The notes: generated by a model not told the origin, from the letters alone. A stretch of DNA of 33,302 bases from Butyrivibrio sp. VCD2006 (GCF_000423925.1 NZ_AUIX01000050.1:1-33302), one strand, 5' to 3'. Shown: positions 1 through 8,176, numbered from the stretch's first letter. A program made the numbers and translations.

Positions 1-12
1 GAACTAAGTCGC
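1..12 (+). repeat. Left 12-bp terminal inverted repeat
   Basis: GAACTAAGTCGC here is the exact reverse complement of 2430-2441. The match stops after 12 bases. It may continue left of the window. Confidence 0.75.
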
Positions 13-45
13 TGCGCGACGGCCTGCCAAGGCTGTGGCGCAGCG
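10..45. other. Subterminal hairpin at the left end of the IS
   Basis: CGCTGCGC (10-17) pairs with GCGCAGCG (38-45), and GCC (26-28) can pair with GGC (31-33) inside. It is followed by a T-rich tract (46-54), so it could also act as a terminator that insulates the element from incoming transcription. Terminal hairpins are typical of IS91 ends. Confidence 0.55.
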
Positions 46-250
46 TTTCTTTTACTCAAAAAGCAGTAGATAGTGAAACTATGATGATGTATGTTTAAGT
101 TACCACACAAAAACCGAACATTACCAGGACCACTACTACTGCCATGAAAAGCGTATCATTTATCATTACTTCATACAAGCACTTTCATTGGGAACGTCCG
201 CCTCCATGGTTAGGGTAACTTTCAGATTACTACTTACTATGGAGGTTTTT

Positions 251-1120
251 ATGTACGAAGAAATTCTAACAAAAATTGAAAAGGAATGCGAAATAAGAAA
301 CCTTTCGCCAAGAACGTGTTTTATCTATAAGTTTCATACTACCAAGTTCCTGGATTGGGTTGGAGATAAGCCTATTTCAGAGCTCTCTCTTTATGATGTC
401 CGGAATTACATTCTGGAACGCAAGGATGACGGTGCAACACCCGGTTACTGCAATTCTATGTCTTCTGCGCTCTCATTCTTTTATAAACATCTGCTGCATA
501 TCCCGTGGGATCTTGATATCGTTCCCAGAATGAAGATTGATTGGACATTACCACAAACTCTTTCTTTGGAAGAAATTGAAAAACTAATAGACACTGCTGA
601 AAACATCAGGAACAAAGCCATAATAGCTCTTGTCTATTCTTCAGGACTACGTGCAGGTGAAGTTGTCAGGCTTGCACCTGGCGATATTTACATGAGCACT
701 ATGCAGGTTCACGTACGCAACAGCAAAAATCGAGGAGATCATTGGACTATTCTTTCAGAAAGAACCTTAGATCTCTTGAAACAGTATTGGCGCTCCTATC
801 CTGTACCGAGGGATTATCTTTTTGTTACGCTGAAGAATCCTCATAATCCGCTTCATGTCGGCGGTGTAGAGATCATGATGAAAAGAATAGGTAAAGAAGC
901 TGGTATCAAGCTGCATCCCCACATGCTACGCCATTCCTTCGCCACCCATCTGATTGAGAATCATACTGACAGAGAGTATGTTCAGGCTATGCTCGGGCAT
1001 AGATCTCCGAATTCTACTCAGGTTTATATCCATGTTTCAAACAAAGCCATCATGGGTGTTAAAAGTCCTTTAGATACTCCCAAGAAAAAGAAGCGCAAGA
1101 GAAAGAAAAAGGAAGACTGA
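251..1120 (+). CDS. Tyrosine recombinase/integrase (IS-associated)
   Basis: A 289-residue site-specific recombinase of the phage-integrase (XerC/D-like) family. The N-terminal SAM-like core-binding domain covers about residues 1-90 and the catalytic domain about 100-270. The full active site is visible: R134 (SGLRAGE), K159, H224-x2-R227 (HMLRHSF), H250 (LGHRS) and nucleophile Y259. The C-terminus is a lysine/arginine-rich tail. ATG at 251 is chosen because GGAGG lies at 241-245 with 5 bases of spacing; an upstream ATG at 188 has no such site. One base separates it from the transposase, so they are probably co-transcribed. It may assist excision or resolution of the IS, but its exact role in such IS91 elements is not established. 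Confidence 0.85.
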   Translation: MYEEILTKIEKECEIRNLSPRTCFIYKFHTTKFLDWVGDKPISELSLYDVRNYILERKDDGATPGYCNSMSSALSFFYKHLLHIPWDLDIVPRMKIDWTLPQTLSLEEIEKLIDTAENIRNKAIIALVYSSGLRAGEVVRLAPGDIYMSTMQVHVRNSKNRGDHWTILSERTLDLLKQYWRSYPVPRDYLFVTLKNPHNPLHVGGVEIMMKRIGKEAGIKLHPHMLRHSFATHLIENHTDREYVQAMLGHRSPNSTQVYIHVSNKAIMGVKSPLDTPKKKKRKRKKKED

Positions 1121-1121
1121 C

Positions 1122-2273
1122 ATGGATAAAATAACTATTCAGGATGTTTTTGAACAGTTTCTTCCTACGATTGCTGACAGATCATTTTCTGATGAGCAGT
1201 TCAGGGCAATTCAGTGCATAAGGTCCTGTCGTACAGCAGCAATGGGTGCCCATGTGAGTGAATGCGAATCCTGTCATTCTAAATTTATTCACTATAATTC
1301 ATGCAAGAACAGGCATTGTCCTATGTGCCAGGCAATGGAAGTCGATGAGTGGATAGACTTAAGACGTGAAGATGTGCTTGATGCGCCATATTTCCATACT
1401 GTATTTACTGTACCTGGACTTTTGTATCCATTAATCTATGCTAATCAGAAGCTTCTTTATGATGCCCTTTACCATGCAACTAATAAAACGCTGTCAGAAC
1501 TTTCCAAGGATACCAAACACTTTGGAGCAAAGATAGGATATATCTGCATCCTTCATACATGGGGTTCCAAGCTTAATTACCATCCACATATTCATACGAT
1601 AGTTTTGGGAGGAGGGCTTGATGATAAGAACCATTGGAAAGACAAAGGAAATAAATTCTTTCTACCGGTAAAAGTCATGTCTGCTGTTTTTAAAAAGTAC
1701 TATCTGGAAGAGCTGAAATCCCTTCATGAATCCGATAAACTATCCTACACAGGAAATGCAGAAGCACTGAGGAATCAGTACGAATTCAAGAGTCTTCTTG
1801 ATAAGCTTTACGCTATGGATTGGGTTGTCTATTCCAAGCAGACATTTAAAGGAGCCCAGGAAGTTTTTAAGTACCTTGGAAAATATACTCACAGGATTGC
1901 CATTAGTAACAGGCGTATTCTGAGCATGGATTCTGATAATGTAACCTTCAGCGCAAAGGACTATCGCACAGATGGTAAATACAGGCCAATGACAATCTCA
2001 GGAGAAAAGTTCATATCGCGATTTCTACTCCACATACTTCCTAAGGGATTTGTAAGGATACGCTACTATGGTCTCCTTGCCTGTAGGTGCAAATCTCAGA
2101 AAATGACTCTCTGCAGAAATCTTCTCGGATGTGAACAGTATTTATCTAAGCTCAGAGGAAAAACAACTGCTGAAAAGATCAAGATTCTTTACAACCATGA
2201 CATTTGCAAATGTTCCAAATGTGGTGAGCCTCTCATCACTTTTCGTATAGATGGCAGATATATGCTTTGTTGA
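1122..2273 (+). CDS. IS91 family HUH transposase
   Basis: A 383-residue rolling-circle transposase of normal length for IS91-type proteins. The N-terminal zinc-binding domain shows C48-x2-C51, C61, C66-x2-C69. The HUH metal-binding motif is HPHIH at 154-158. The two candidate catalytic tyrosines are Y251 and Y255 in YLGKYTHR, the usual Y-x3-Y arrangement. Near the C-terminus (about 364-369) is a small Cys cluster (CKCSKC). It would nick single-stranded DNA at the origin end and transpose the element by a rolling-circle mechanism. All key residues are present, so it is probably functional. The RBS is AGGAAG inside the end of the recombinase gene, which suggests translational coupling. Confidence 0.92.
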   Translation: MDKITIQDVFEQFLPTIADRSFSDEQFRAIQCIRSCRTAAMGAHVSECESCHSKFIHYNSCKNRHCPMCQAMEVDEWIDLRREDVLDAPYFHTVFTVPGLLYPLIYANQKLLYDALYHATNKTLSELSKDTKHFGAKIGYICILHTWGSKLNYHPHIHTIVLGGGLDDKNHWKDKGNKFFLPVKVMSAVFKKYYLEELKSLHESDKLSYTGNAEALRNQYEFKSLLDKLYAMDWVVYSKQTFKGAQEVFKYLGKYTHRIAISNRRILSMDSDNVTFSAKDYRTDGKYRPMTISGEKFISRFLLHILPKGFVRIRYYGLLACRCKSQKMTLCRNLLGCEQYLSKLRGKTTAEKIKILYNHDICKCSKCGEPLITFRIDGRYMLC

Positions 2274-2298
2274 ATAAGTGGATCTCATATCGATGGAC

Positions 2299-2323
2299 AA
2301 GCCTTTTAACGAAGGCTTATTTT
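2299..2323 (+). terminator. Probable terminator after the transposase
   Basis: AAGCCTT (2299-2305) and AAGGCTT (2312-2318) form a 7-bp stem with a 6-base loop, followed by ATTTT. It lies 26 bases after the transposase stop codon. Confidence 0.6.
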
Positions 2324-2331
2324 GCGTGGAA

Positions 2332-2424
2332 TTAAGACTGTATTTGAGAATAACTGGTGTCTTAAAACAAGAAATAATGATAAGATTTGTTTAAATGGTG
2401 GCAGATTGAAATTCCACAGCCACC
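2332..2424. other. Subterminal hairpins at the right (origin-like) end of the IS
   Basis: Two inverted repeats lie between the terminator and the right tip: TTAAGAC (2332-2338) with GTCTTAA (2359-2365), and GGTGGC (2397-2402) with GCCACC (2419-2424). Hairpins near the 3' end are characteristic of oriIS in IS91 elements. The assignment to oriIS is inferred from orientation relative to the transposase. Confidence 0.5.
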
Positions 2425-2429
2425 CGGAC

Positions 2430-2441
2430 GCGACTTAGTTC
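2430..2441 (-). repeat. Right 12-bp terminal inverted repeat
   Basis: Exact reverse complement of 1-12. It ends with GTTC at 2438-2441. Confidence 0.75.
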
Positions 2442-2448
2442 ACTCAGA

Positions 2449-2534
2449 TGAAAATCGGTCTGAAGCCCAAACAAAAGGACAGATTTTGAATATATGAAGT
2501 CTGTTTTTTTGTTTGGTCTTACACCGATTGTTCA
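2449..2534. repeat. 86-nt imperfect palindrome beside the IS
   Basis: Nested arms pair as follows: TGAA (2449-2452)/TTCA (2531-2534), AATCGGT (2453-2459)/ACCGATT (2523-2529), AAG (2463-2465)/CTT (2518-2520), CCAAACAAAA (2467-2476)/TTTTGTTTGG (2507-2516), two G-T pairs, and ACAGA (2479-2483)/TCTGT (2500-2504). The loop is 2484-2499. It separates the IS from the convergent acetyltransferase gene. It may act as a bidirectional terminator or be a small palindromic repeat. Confidence 0.6.
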
Positions 2535-2565
2535 CGTTCCGATATAACGCGCTAACACATTATCT

Positions 2566-3024
2566 CTACAAACTGGAATCTGTCTGTTCCAATGCCATCT
2601 CAATCTCTGCGAGTTCATCTGTAATCGCGTTGATCCTTCCGGTTTTCGTGAAGCCCATACGGCGATATAGCCTTTCCGCGTTAACATTGTTCTCAAGGAT
2701 CCATAACGAAGGAGTATCCGGACATTGACCGACTGCAAACTGCAGCAATTCCGTTCCATATCCCATATTTTGTTTTTCCGGAAGGACATAAAGATCCTCG
2801 ATCAGGTTTTCTGTCACCGAAACGACACCCACAGGAGCTTCATCCACAAGCGTAAAGAACCTGGTTCCTTTATCCATCTTATCGTGTATATACCTTAGCT
2901 GTCGTTCGGGTGAATGGATCTCTATGAATTCCGGAGTGCAAAAATCTCTGTGTGATTCTCTCCAGGATATGGAATGAATAATTGCCGCATCCATTATATT
3001 CTGTTCGTTTACAGGAATTATCAT
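2566..3024 (-). CDS. GNAT family N-acetyltransferase
   Basis: A 152-residue protein of the Gcn5-related acetyltransferase fold, which transfers acetyl from acetyl-CoA to an amine. The acetyl-CoA-binding motif A is QNMGYGT (85-91), after the strand IEDLYVLP. Motif B is NVNAERLYRRMGF (113-125), typical of bacterial GNATs. The substrate cannot be predicted. The start is placed at the second of two adjacent ATG codons because GGAGG lies 5 bases before it; an open frame continues upstream into the DUF5131 gene but would overlap it. It is the last gene of a minus-strand run and faces the IS across a long palindrome. Confidence 0.82.
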   Translation of the reverse strand: MIIPVNEQNIMDAAIIHSISWRESHRDFCTPEFIEIHSPERQLRYIHDKMDKGTRFFTLVDEAPVGVVSVTENLIEDLYVLPEKQNMGYGTELLQFAVGQCPDTPSLWILENNVNAERLYRRMGFTKTGRINAITDELAEIEMALEQTDSSL

Positions 3025-3070
3025 CATTGCCTCCGCAAGCTGCGATTTGCTTAACCGTTTATACTGAAAG

Positions 3071-3871
3071 TTATAAATCCAATCCAGCTTTATGCGCCTG
3101 GATATGCTGCAGCTTTCTTGGGATGTTATAAAGCTTCCCATCCTTAATCAGTTTAACTCCTGTCTGGTGATAATAAAATGAGATTCCGTTCTCTTTACAC
3201 TGTACCCATACCTTCTCTACCCATTTATAATCGCAGACCCTTGCATTTGCTCCAGACTCGCCACCTACGGAAACCTCCTCGATGAGCGGTCGTCCATCGG
3301 AAGTCCTGTATTTTTCGATATATGAACTTAGATCCACCTCAGTCAGCATAGGTTCTATCATCACGGCATGATGATAAATCGGAAGATCCAGATAAACCGG
3401 AAGTCTCTTGTCCAGCATATCCTGATTCTCACAGGTAACGGCTATCGTAACATTCTCCCATCCGTTCCCCCATCCTGCTGGGAGATGAGCTGCAATACGC
3501 TCAGGTCTTTTAGTAATCATAAAGAATGTACAATCCGAACGCTCATGCATCATTTCCCAGGCATCTTTTCTCCATCCATCTGCATCGGGATGAAAGAAAT
3601 CTGAAGAAAAGCATGTATAAATATGTGACCCGCATGGAACCTTATACATGCCCTTATACTGTCCTGACCTTAGTTTTCGGATTGGGAGGTTAAAGTTATC
3701 TGTCTTATGAAGAACTGTAGGGTCCTTCCCTATGGATTCATCTCTTCGGTAAACATAACAATTTAGGCACCCTGTACTCGCTCTGGTGCATCCATGCCAC
3801 AGATTCCAGTTTAGAGCGAGCGGAGTCCGTGGATCATTGTACTTTTCCTCAAAAAATGATAATTGCTCCAT
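3071..3871 (-). CDS. DUF5131 family (phage Gp37/Gp68-like) radical-SAM-like protein
   Basis: A 266-residue protein with the features of DUF5131: an opening NWNLWHGCTR segment with cysteines C28, C35 and C38 (C-x6-C-x2-C), a TKRPERI motif near the middle, and VGGESG near residue 205. The cysteine triad resembles a variant radical-SAM iron-sulfur site. The reaction is unknown; members occur in phages and bacteria. The start has GGAAGG 8 bases upstream. It precedes the GNAT gene by about 46 bases and may be co-transcribed with it. Length is near that of the family, with no sign of truncation. Confidence 0.75.
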   Translation of the reverse strand: MEQLSFFEEKYNDPRTPLALNWNLWHGCTRASTGCLNCYVYRRDESIGKDPTVLHKTDNFNLPIRKLRSGQYKGMYKVPCGSHIYTCFSSDFFHPDADGWRKDAWEMMHERSDCTFFMITKRPERIAAHLPAGWGNGWENVTIAVTCENQDMLDKRLPVYLDLPIYHHAVMIEPMLTEVDLSSYIEKYRTSDGRPLIEEVSVGGESGANARVCDYKWVEKVWVQCKENGISFYYHQTGVKLIKDGKLYNIPRKLQHIQAHKAGLDL

Positions 3872-3919
3872 TATGAAAGCCTTCCAGTTAAATATGAATC
3901 CCTCTCCACTATCCCAAAG

Positions 3920-4195
3920 TCACAGCCCAAATGCAAAGATTGCAACAATGTAGAATCCAACGATACTTGCCGTAGCAAGCAGATCCAAAACACCTAGGAT
4001 ACGGACGGTTTTATCCCCTCCCGCAAGCTTGCGGCCAGCAAAAAAGAATACAAATCCTAAAAATCCAAGAAATGTAGTTATGTTAATTACTGTCCTGATC
4101 ACCGCGGAATCAAAGTGTGATACCATCAGAAAAATTGCTATTACTGCAGAAACTGCCGGTATTACACCGGCTATAATTGCTATTGTCTTTTTCAT
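3920..4195 (-). CDS. Small multi-pass membrane protein, unknown function
   Basis: A 91-residue protein with about three hydrophobic segments (roughly 3-25, 35-52 and 65-90), separated by a basic/polar loop (GRKLAGGDK). No family was recognised. The start is the ATG of MKKTIAII, with AGAAGGA upstream; an in-frame ATG 11 codons earlier lacks a site and overlaps the upstream gene. It follows the 60-residue gene closely and is probably in the same transcript. Confidence 0.6.
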   Translation of the reverse strand: MKKTIAIIAGVIPAVSAVIAIFLMVSHFDSAVIRTVINITTFLGFLGFVFFFAGRKLAGGDKTVRILGVLDLLATASIVGFYIVAIFAFGL

Positions 4196-4212
4196 CGTAA
4201 CTATTCCTTCTT

Positions 4213-4395
4213 TCACTCCGCAGGCCAAACATCTCCTATATTAAGCCCTCTATCCGTAAGCCATGCATCTTCTACAGATACAAACTTTGTTTGACCCTCT
4301 TCATTTTCAAGAGTTACGGAAACCTTTGGCCTTTCTCCGGGTGCGAGCTCCTCGCATCCAAAGTCTCCATCAAATATCTGCTTTATCTTCCACAT
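4213..4395 (-). CDS. Small soluble protein, unknown function
   Basis: A 60-residue acidic protein starting MWKIKQIFDGDFGCEE. It looks cytosolic, with alternating charged and hydrophobic residues suggestive of a small beta fold, and a conserved-looking ending (DAWLTDRGLNIGD). Similar short proteins occur in clostridia without an assigned role, as far as I recall. ATG at 4395 is chosen for the GAGGAAGG site about 5 bases before it. It lies 16 bases downstream of the AlkZ-like remnant. Confidence 0.6.
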   Translation of the reverse strand: MWKIKQIFDGDFGCEELAPGERPKVSVTLENEEGQTKFVSVEDAWLTDRGLNIGDVWPAE

Positions 4396-4411
4396 GAACC
4401 CTTCCTCACGA

Positions 4412-5280
4412 TCAGCATATTCCAGTAAAACAATCACAGTCATTAAACTTACTAAATACCTTCAGCGTTCTTTGGAGTGCTGCATCCAGCTTTTTTGTTT
4501 TCCGAATTCCCTGCTCCCACCATAGTCCTTTAACACAAAGTATCTTATTCTTCCTATCTGGGATAGCCTCTATTCTTCCAACGAACTGTTCTCCAAAGAG
4601 AATAGGCAGCGTGTAATACCCATATTTACGCTTTACTGCCGGTGTATATATTTCCCAGGAGTACTGGTAATCCCACAGAGCAAGTATCAGTGCCTTATCC
4701 CACATCAGAGGATCAAGTGGTGCTAAAAATGACATCCTGGGCTTTATGTCTGCACTTCCTTCGAGTACTTGTCTCATTAGAGAGTCGTCAGAAGAAAGAT
4801 AGTAGAATGCAGTTTTTAGCCCTTCAACCATGACCGGACAGATCTTACCTTCATTCGTAAGTCTTAACAATATCTTTTTTCTCGTTTCAGCATTTATGTT
4901 AATTCCAAGAAGCGCTGTACTGTTCTTGTCCCAAAGAAGCCCTATCGCACCGATTCTCCTAAGCACCCTCCAGCAGATAAAACTCTCCTCGTCTTTACAA
5001 GGATTCTCGGCTTCCAAAATTGATGTAGGCAGATATTTTTTCGTAAGATCATAGAACTTACGACTTCCCTTTTTATGATGAATAATAAGTTCCCCATCTG
5101 TATATAGCTGCTCAAGAACAGATCTTGCTGCAGCAGATTTCTTATCCCAGTCACCGCTCCAGTGCATGGATAAAGCATGAAGTCTTTTTTCCCCAGTTTC
5201 TTTTCTCTGGCGAGCCCCTTAATCATCTTAGGTAAAGCTGTCTTTAATTCTCTAAGTTGTCTTTGCTGCTCTCTAGTCAT
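4412..5280 (-). pseudogene. Fused remnant: 5' end of an unknown gene joined out of frame to the C-terminal part of an AlkZ-like DNA glycosylase
   Basis: From 5280 a good start (AAGGAAG site) opens MTREQQRQLRELKTALPK..., about 35 residues that do not look like a glycosylase. Around 5167-5190 the coding sense switches to another frame, where HWSGDWDKKSAA and the rest continue to 4412. The downstream part (for example FLAPLDPLMWDKALILALWD and GYYTLPILFGE) matches the C-terminal half of winged-helix glycosylases of the AlkZ/YcaQ family, which remove alkylated or cross-linked bases. The N-terminal 150 or so residues of such proteins are missing. A deletion that joined two genes explains this. Reading straight on from 5280 gives an unrelated tail ending at 4942. 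A short protein could still start at the ATG at 5167. Confidence 0.7.
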
Positions 5281-5290
5281 TGCAACTTCC

Positions 5291-5797
5291 TTATTCCATG
5301 TGCTGCCTGCTGGCAAATCCCTCTTTCTTTAAATCCGACTCAAGATAATCAAAGCTTTCCGGAACAATCTTTATAAGGTTCATCGGCATTGGAAGTTTTC
5401 TCATTGCTTCAACCGGAATCTTTTTCATCTCCATGATTTTTATGTACTCATCACTAAATGGCTCAATCATACTGGCAGTTCCCATTACCTGAAGGCTCTT
5501 TAGCTCATGAAATCCTCCATAAGGTTCATAGATAGCAAATGCCACATGGTTATTATCCTTAAGTGCCTTGAATTTCAGACCGCCCTCCGAAAAAAGGTAA
5601 AAGCTTCCATCAATGTAGTTGTATTCTATTGGTGTGCATCTGACAAAATCACCTGATGCTGTAGCAAGCGCACAAGTATTATGTGCCTTTATGAATTCAT
5701 CAATCTTATTCTTTAGATCCCTCTTTTCCATATGGACAGATTCCTTATCCTTATTGATCCATACAGCTGCCGCCTGATCATAGTCCATTTCCCACAT
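5291..5797 (-). CDS. Pyridoxamine 5'-phosphate oxidase family protein (flavin-binding split barrel)
   Basis: A 168-residue protein of the FMN-binding split-barrel fold. Recognisable elements are the N-terminal helix (about 25-40), the strands CALATASGDFVRCTPIEYNY, FYLFSEGGLKFKALKDN (flavin phosphate contacts) and VAFAIYEPYGG, and a C-terminal tail FDYLESDLKKEGF. Such proteins often act as flavin- or F420-dependent reductases; the substrate is not known. The start has GAGGTGG 9 bases upstream. Its last codons overlap the region of the ribosome binding site of the next (broken) gene, so the two belonged to one operon. Confidence 0.8.
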   Translation of the reverse strand: MWEMDYDQAAAVWINKDKESVHMEKRDLKNKIDEFIKAHNTCALATASGDFVRCTPIEYNYIDGSFYLFSEGGLKFKALKDNNHVAFAIYEPYGGFHELKSLQVMGTASMIEPFSDEYIKIMEMKKIPVEAMRKLPMPMNLIKIVPESFDYLESDLKKEGFASRQHME

Positions 5798-5854
5798 TTT
5801 TATGTTCCACCTCTCTATACCTATATTTAAATCTGACGTAGTCCAGTCGGATAC

Positions 5855-5895
5855 GGGGTCCGTAACCGTCTAAAGAACAGACGCTAACGGTCCCC
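5855..5895. other. Strong intergenic hairpin
   Basis: GGGGTCCGTAACCGTCT (5855-5871) and AGACGCTAACGGTCCCC (5879-5895) pair at 14 of 17 positions around a 7-base loop. It lies between the 49-residue gene and the flavoprotein gene on the minus strand. No T-run follows on either strand, so it is not a normal terminator. It may stabilise or process mRNA, or be a structured leader. Confidence 0.5.
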
Positions 5896-5900
5896 AGCTC

Positions 5901-6050
5901 CTATTTTGTTAAAAATTCAAATATCCCCATTGTTATCGCTTCTGTCATAAGCGGTACCATCCCAAACAGATATCCTGTCATAGGCTTAACCCTGTAATAT
6001 TGCAAATAGAAAAACAGACTAAGTATATATCTTAATCTAATCTTCTTCAT
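5901..6050 (-). CDS. Small hydrophobic protein downstream of the helicase
   Basis: A 49-residue open frame starting MKKIRLRYILSLFFYLQYY. AGGAAG lies about 7 bases before ATG, and this site overlaps the end of the helicase gene, so the two are probably coupled. The N-terminus is basic and followed by a hydrophobic stretch; a second weakly hydrophobic part contains GYLFGMVPLMTEAITMG. It may be a small membrane-associated protein. No family was recognised. Confidence 0.5.
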   Translation of the reverse strand: MKKIRLRYILSLFFYLQYYRVKPMTGYLFGMVPLMTEAITMGIFEFLTK

Positions 6051-6064
6051 GTTTTTACTTCCTG

Positions 6065-8176
6065 TTATCTTTGCTTTCTTAAGTGTCTTCTCTTTCTAAA
6101 ACACTCCTGACACATATTAAATTTATAAGACCACTTGAGCTTCTTTCCGCAGTATGGACAGGCTCTTAAATTAAGTTCCTGTTTATCAAGGATCTTAAAT
6201 ATCTTCTCAGATATAAGAAGCTTTCCATCAAGTATTTTCCCAAGATCACCCTGACTGCCAAATATCCTTGTAAATGAATATAGAAAATCATACACCGCAC
6301 TTGCTGTTTCAAGCAAAAGAAGTGCATTCTTATCATCTTCATCCACAGTTTCAGCGGAGTACTGCGCCATTGTCCTGTCTATGTTCGGGTATCCCCCACT
6401 TACAAGAATGCCGTAGTAATCAAGGTAAACTCCGAATGTATCCTTATTCCCATCATCTATCGGAATCCTTATGAATTTCCTTATAAGCTGTCTGCTATCT
6501 CTTATCTTTTCAAGAGCTCTTGCGACTGTTATCTTCTCTGAGATATCTCCCTTGTTGTAGTACTTTTCAGCAGGTATCTTGTTCCATGTCTCAAGTATCT
6601 CAGATACCCTCCCGTCTTTATGGAGGAAATCCTCCGGAATGTTTATCATAACCTGCCTTAGGGGAACGAGCCTGCAAAACAATAGTCCTTCTATGGTCTC
6701 ATAGTCGTAGTAAGAGGTTACATATCCTGTATCATAGATGCCGTATCTTCCGGCTCTTCCGGCTATCTGCTTTACTTCAGCGGAGTTTAGTGGTCTTTCA
6801 TCAACTCCGTCAAACTTTATAGTCTGAAGGAGAACTATCCGTCTAATAGGAAGGTCCATTCCCATGCCAATGGCATCAGTTGCAACAACAACTTCCGTTT
6901 CACCCTCAGCAAACTTCTTTGCTTCCCTGTGCCTTACGTCATATGGAAGAGAGCCGTAAATGATGCTACATTTTATTTCATGCTGCTGGAGCTCAGCCGC
7001 AACGCTGTGCACATCTTTTCTTGAAAACACAATAAGGGCATCGCCCCTTTGTACATCTTTAGGGAAATTGAACTCCTTCGCGGTTTCGTCCATTACAAGC
7101 GGCGTTTTTCTTTCATGATGCTGCACTTCATATGTGTCCCCGCAGGACTCTATCATTCTGATAAGAAGGTCTGTGGCGTCAGCAGATGCGCATACGTGTA
7201 CCTTCTTTGCCATTACTCCCAAAATGGCAGACGTCCAGTAGCCGCCTCTTTGCCTGTCAGCAGCCATCTGTGCCTCGTCTATAACTGCCATTTCCCACTC
7301 TTCTTCAAGGTCAAGCATCTCTATTGTCGATGACTGGTGGAAGGACCCCGGCATAAGAATCCGCTCTTCTCCTGTGATCATGGAGCAGGGAACACCTTCC
7401 CTGTTCATCCTCTCATACTGCTCGTATGCCAAAAGGCGAAGAGGTGCTAAATATATTCCATTCTCTGCGTTTTTTAAGTCCTCCATGGCCTGATAGGTTT
7501 TCCCCGAATTTGTAGGACCTATATGAAGGATAAAATGCCTGTCCATCTGCCTTGCAAGAGGAAACAGTTTTGTATAGTCATCAGGTGTAGAACTCTCGAT
7601 ATTCTCAAAAAGAAGCTTCTTTGCCTCCATTATCTTCTGATAACGCCTTGCTGCTCTCTGATAGCGGGGATTCTTCATCACCTGCTCAAATACCACATGC
7701 TCCGTTGCATTATCCTTAATGAAAGCTATGATATACTTCATATGCTTTGATTCACGAAGATACTTCATAATAGCTTTAGATACTGCCTTTTTCTTACCGG
7801 ATGTAATGAATTCCAAAATCTCTGTATCATTACATTCCCAGAGGGCATCCACTATCACATGCCCCATCTCAGGCATTATCTGAGTAAGATATACTCCATT
7901 TACTTTTCTTTGGAAATTATTACAGAATTTCTCTACATCAGAACCTGACAACTCCTGCTTTTCATTTTTCCCGTACGCATTTCTCGAATTTACATAGATT
8001 CTCTCGGTCCTTAAGATATTAAGGAGCTCGCTATAAACTGCAAATGGCACAGTAAGATGATCCGTATTAAAAAATGCCTCAAAAGCTTCGGTGGGAAAAC
8101 TCTCACAAACCTCCCTAAACTCTGCATTGAAACTCTTTCTTTTTGCCCGATAATGGTTTGTACGTCTTTTCTTCAT
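6065..8176 (-). CDS. Suv3-type ATP-dependent RNA helicase with C-terminal zinc ribbon
   Basis: A 703-residue superfamily 2 helicase. Walker A is GPTNSGKT at 220-227, a form typical of the mitochondrial Suv3 family. Walker B/DEAD-like motif is DEAQ (300-303), followed by the SAT-like ASADAT (330-335). The second RecA domain has VVATDAIGMGMDLP (430-443) and motif VI QIAGRAGR (470-477). A Suv3-like C-terminal region follows, and the protein ends in a zinc ribbon, C673-x2-C676 and C689-x2-C692, then a basic tail. The N-terminal 200 residues are helical and specific to this group. It probably unwinds structured RNA during turnover or ribosome-related processes. GAGGA lies 6 bases before ATG. A 52-residue gene lies just upstream and a 49-residue gene just downstream. 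Confidence 0.88.
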   Translation of the reverse strand: MKKRRTNHYRAKRKSFNAEFREVCESFPTEAFEAFFNTDHLTVPFAVYSELLNILRTERIYVNSRNAYGKNEKQELSGSDVEKFCNNFQRKVNGVYLTQIMPEMGHVIVDALWECNDTEILEFITSGKKKAVSKAIMKYLRESKHMKYIIAFIKDNATEHVVFEQVMKNPRYQRAARRYQKIMEAKKLLFENIESSTPDDYTKLFPLARQMDRHFILHIGPTNSGKTYQAMEDLKNAENGIYLAPLRLLAYEQYERMNREGVPCSMITGEERILMPGSFHQSSTIEMLDLEEEWEMAVIDEAQMAADRQRGGYWTSAILGVMAKKVHVCASADATDLLIRMIESCGDTYEVQHHERKTPLVMDETAKEFNFPKDVQRGDALIVFSRKDVHSVAAELQQHEIKCSIIYGSLPYDVRHREAKKFAEGETEVVVATDAIGMGMDLPIRRIVLLQTIKFDGVDERPLNSAEVKQIAGRAGRYGIYDTGYVTSYYDYETIEGLLFCRLVPLRQVMINIPEDFLHKDGRVSEILETWNKIPAEKYYNKGDISEKITVARALEKIRDSRQLIRKFIRIPIDDGNKDTFGVYLDYYGILVSGGYPNIDRTMAQYSAETVDEDDKNALLLLETASAVYDFLYSFTRIFGSQGDLGKILDGKLLISEKIFKILDKQELNLRACPYCGKKLKWSYKFNMCQECFRKRRHLRKQR

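Larger units (their letters stand above)
1..2441 (+). mobile_element. IS91-like insertion sequence with accessory tyrosine recombinase
   Basis: The unit contains a tyrosine recombinase gene followed one base later by an IS91-type HUH transposase gene. It is bounded by GAACTAAGTCGC at 1-12 and its exact complement at 2430-2441. The right edge ends in GTTC, which fits the GTTC/CTTG tetranucleotide that known IS91 elements keep next to their origin end. Hairpins sit just inside both ends (10-45, 2332-2365, 2397-2424). A subgroup of IS91 elements with an extra upstream recombinase gene is known. The left boundary coincides with the window edge, so the element could extend further left. Confidence 0.75.
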
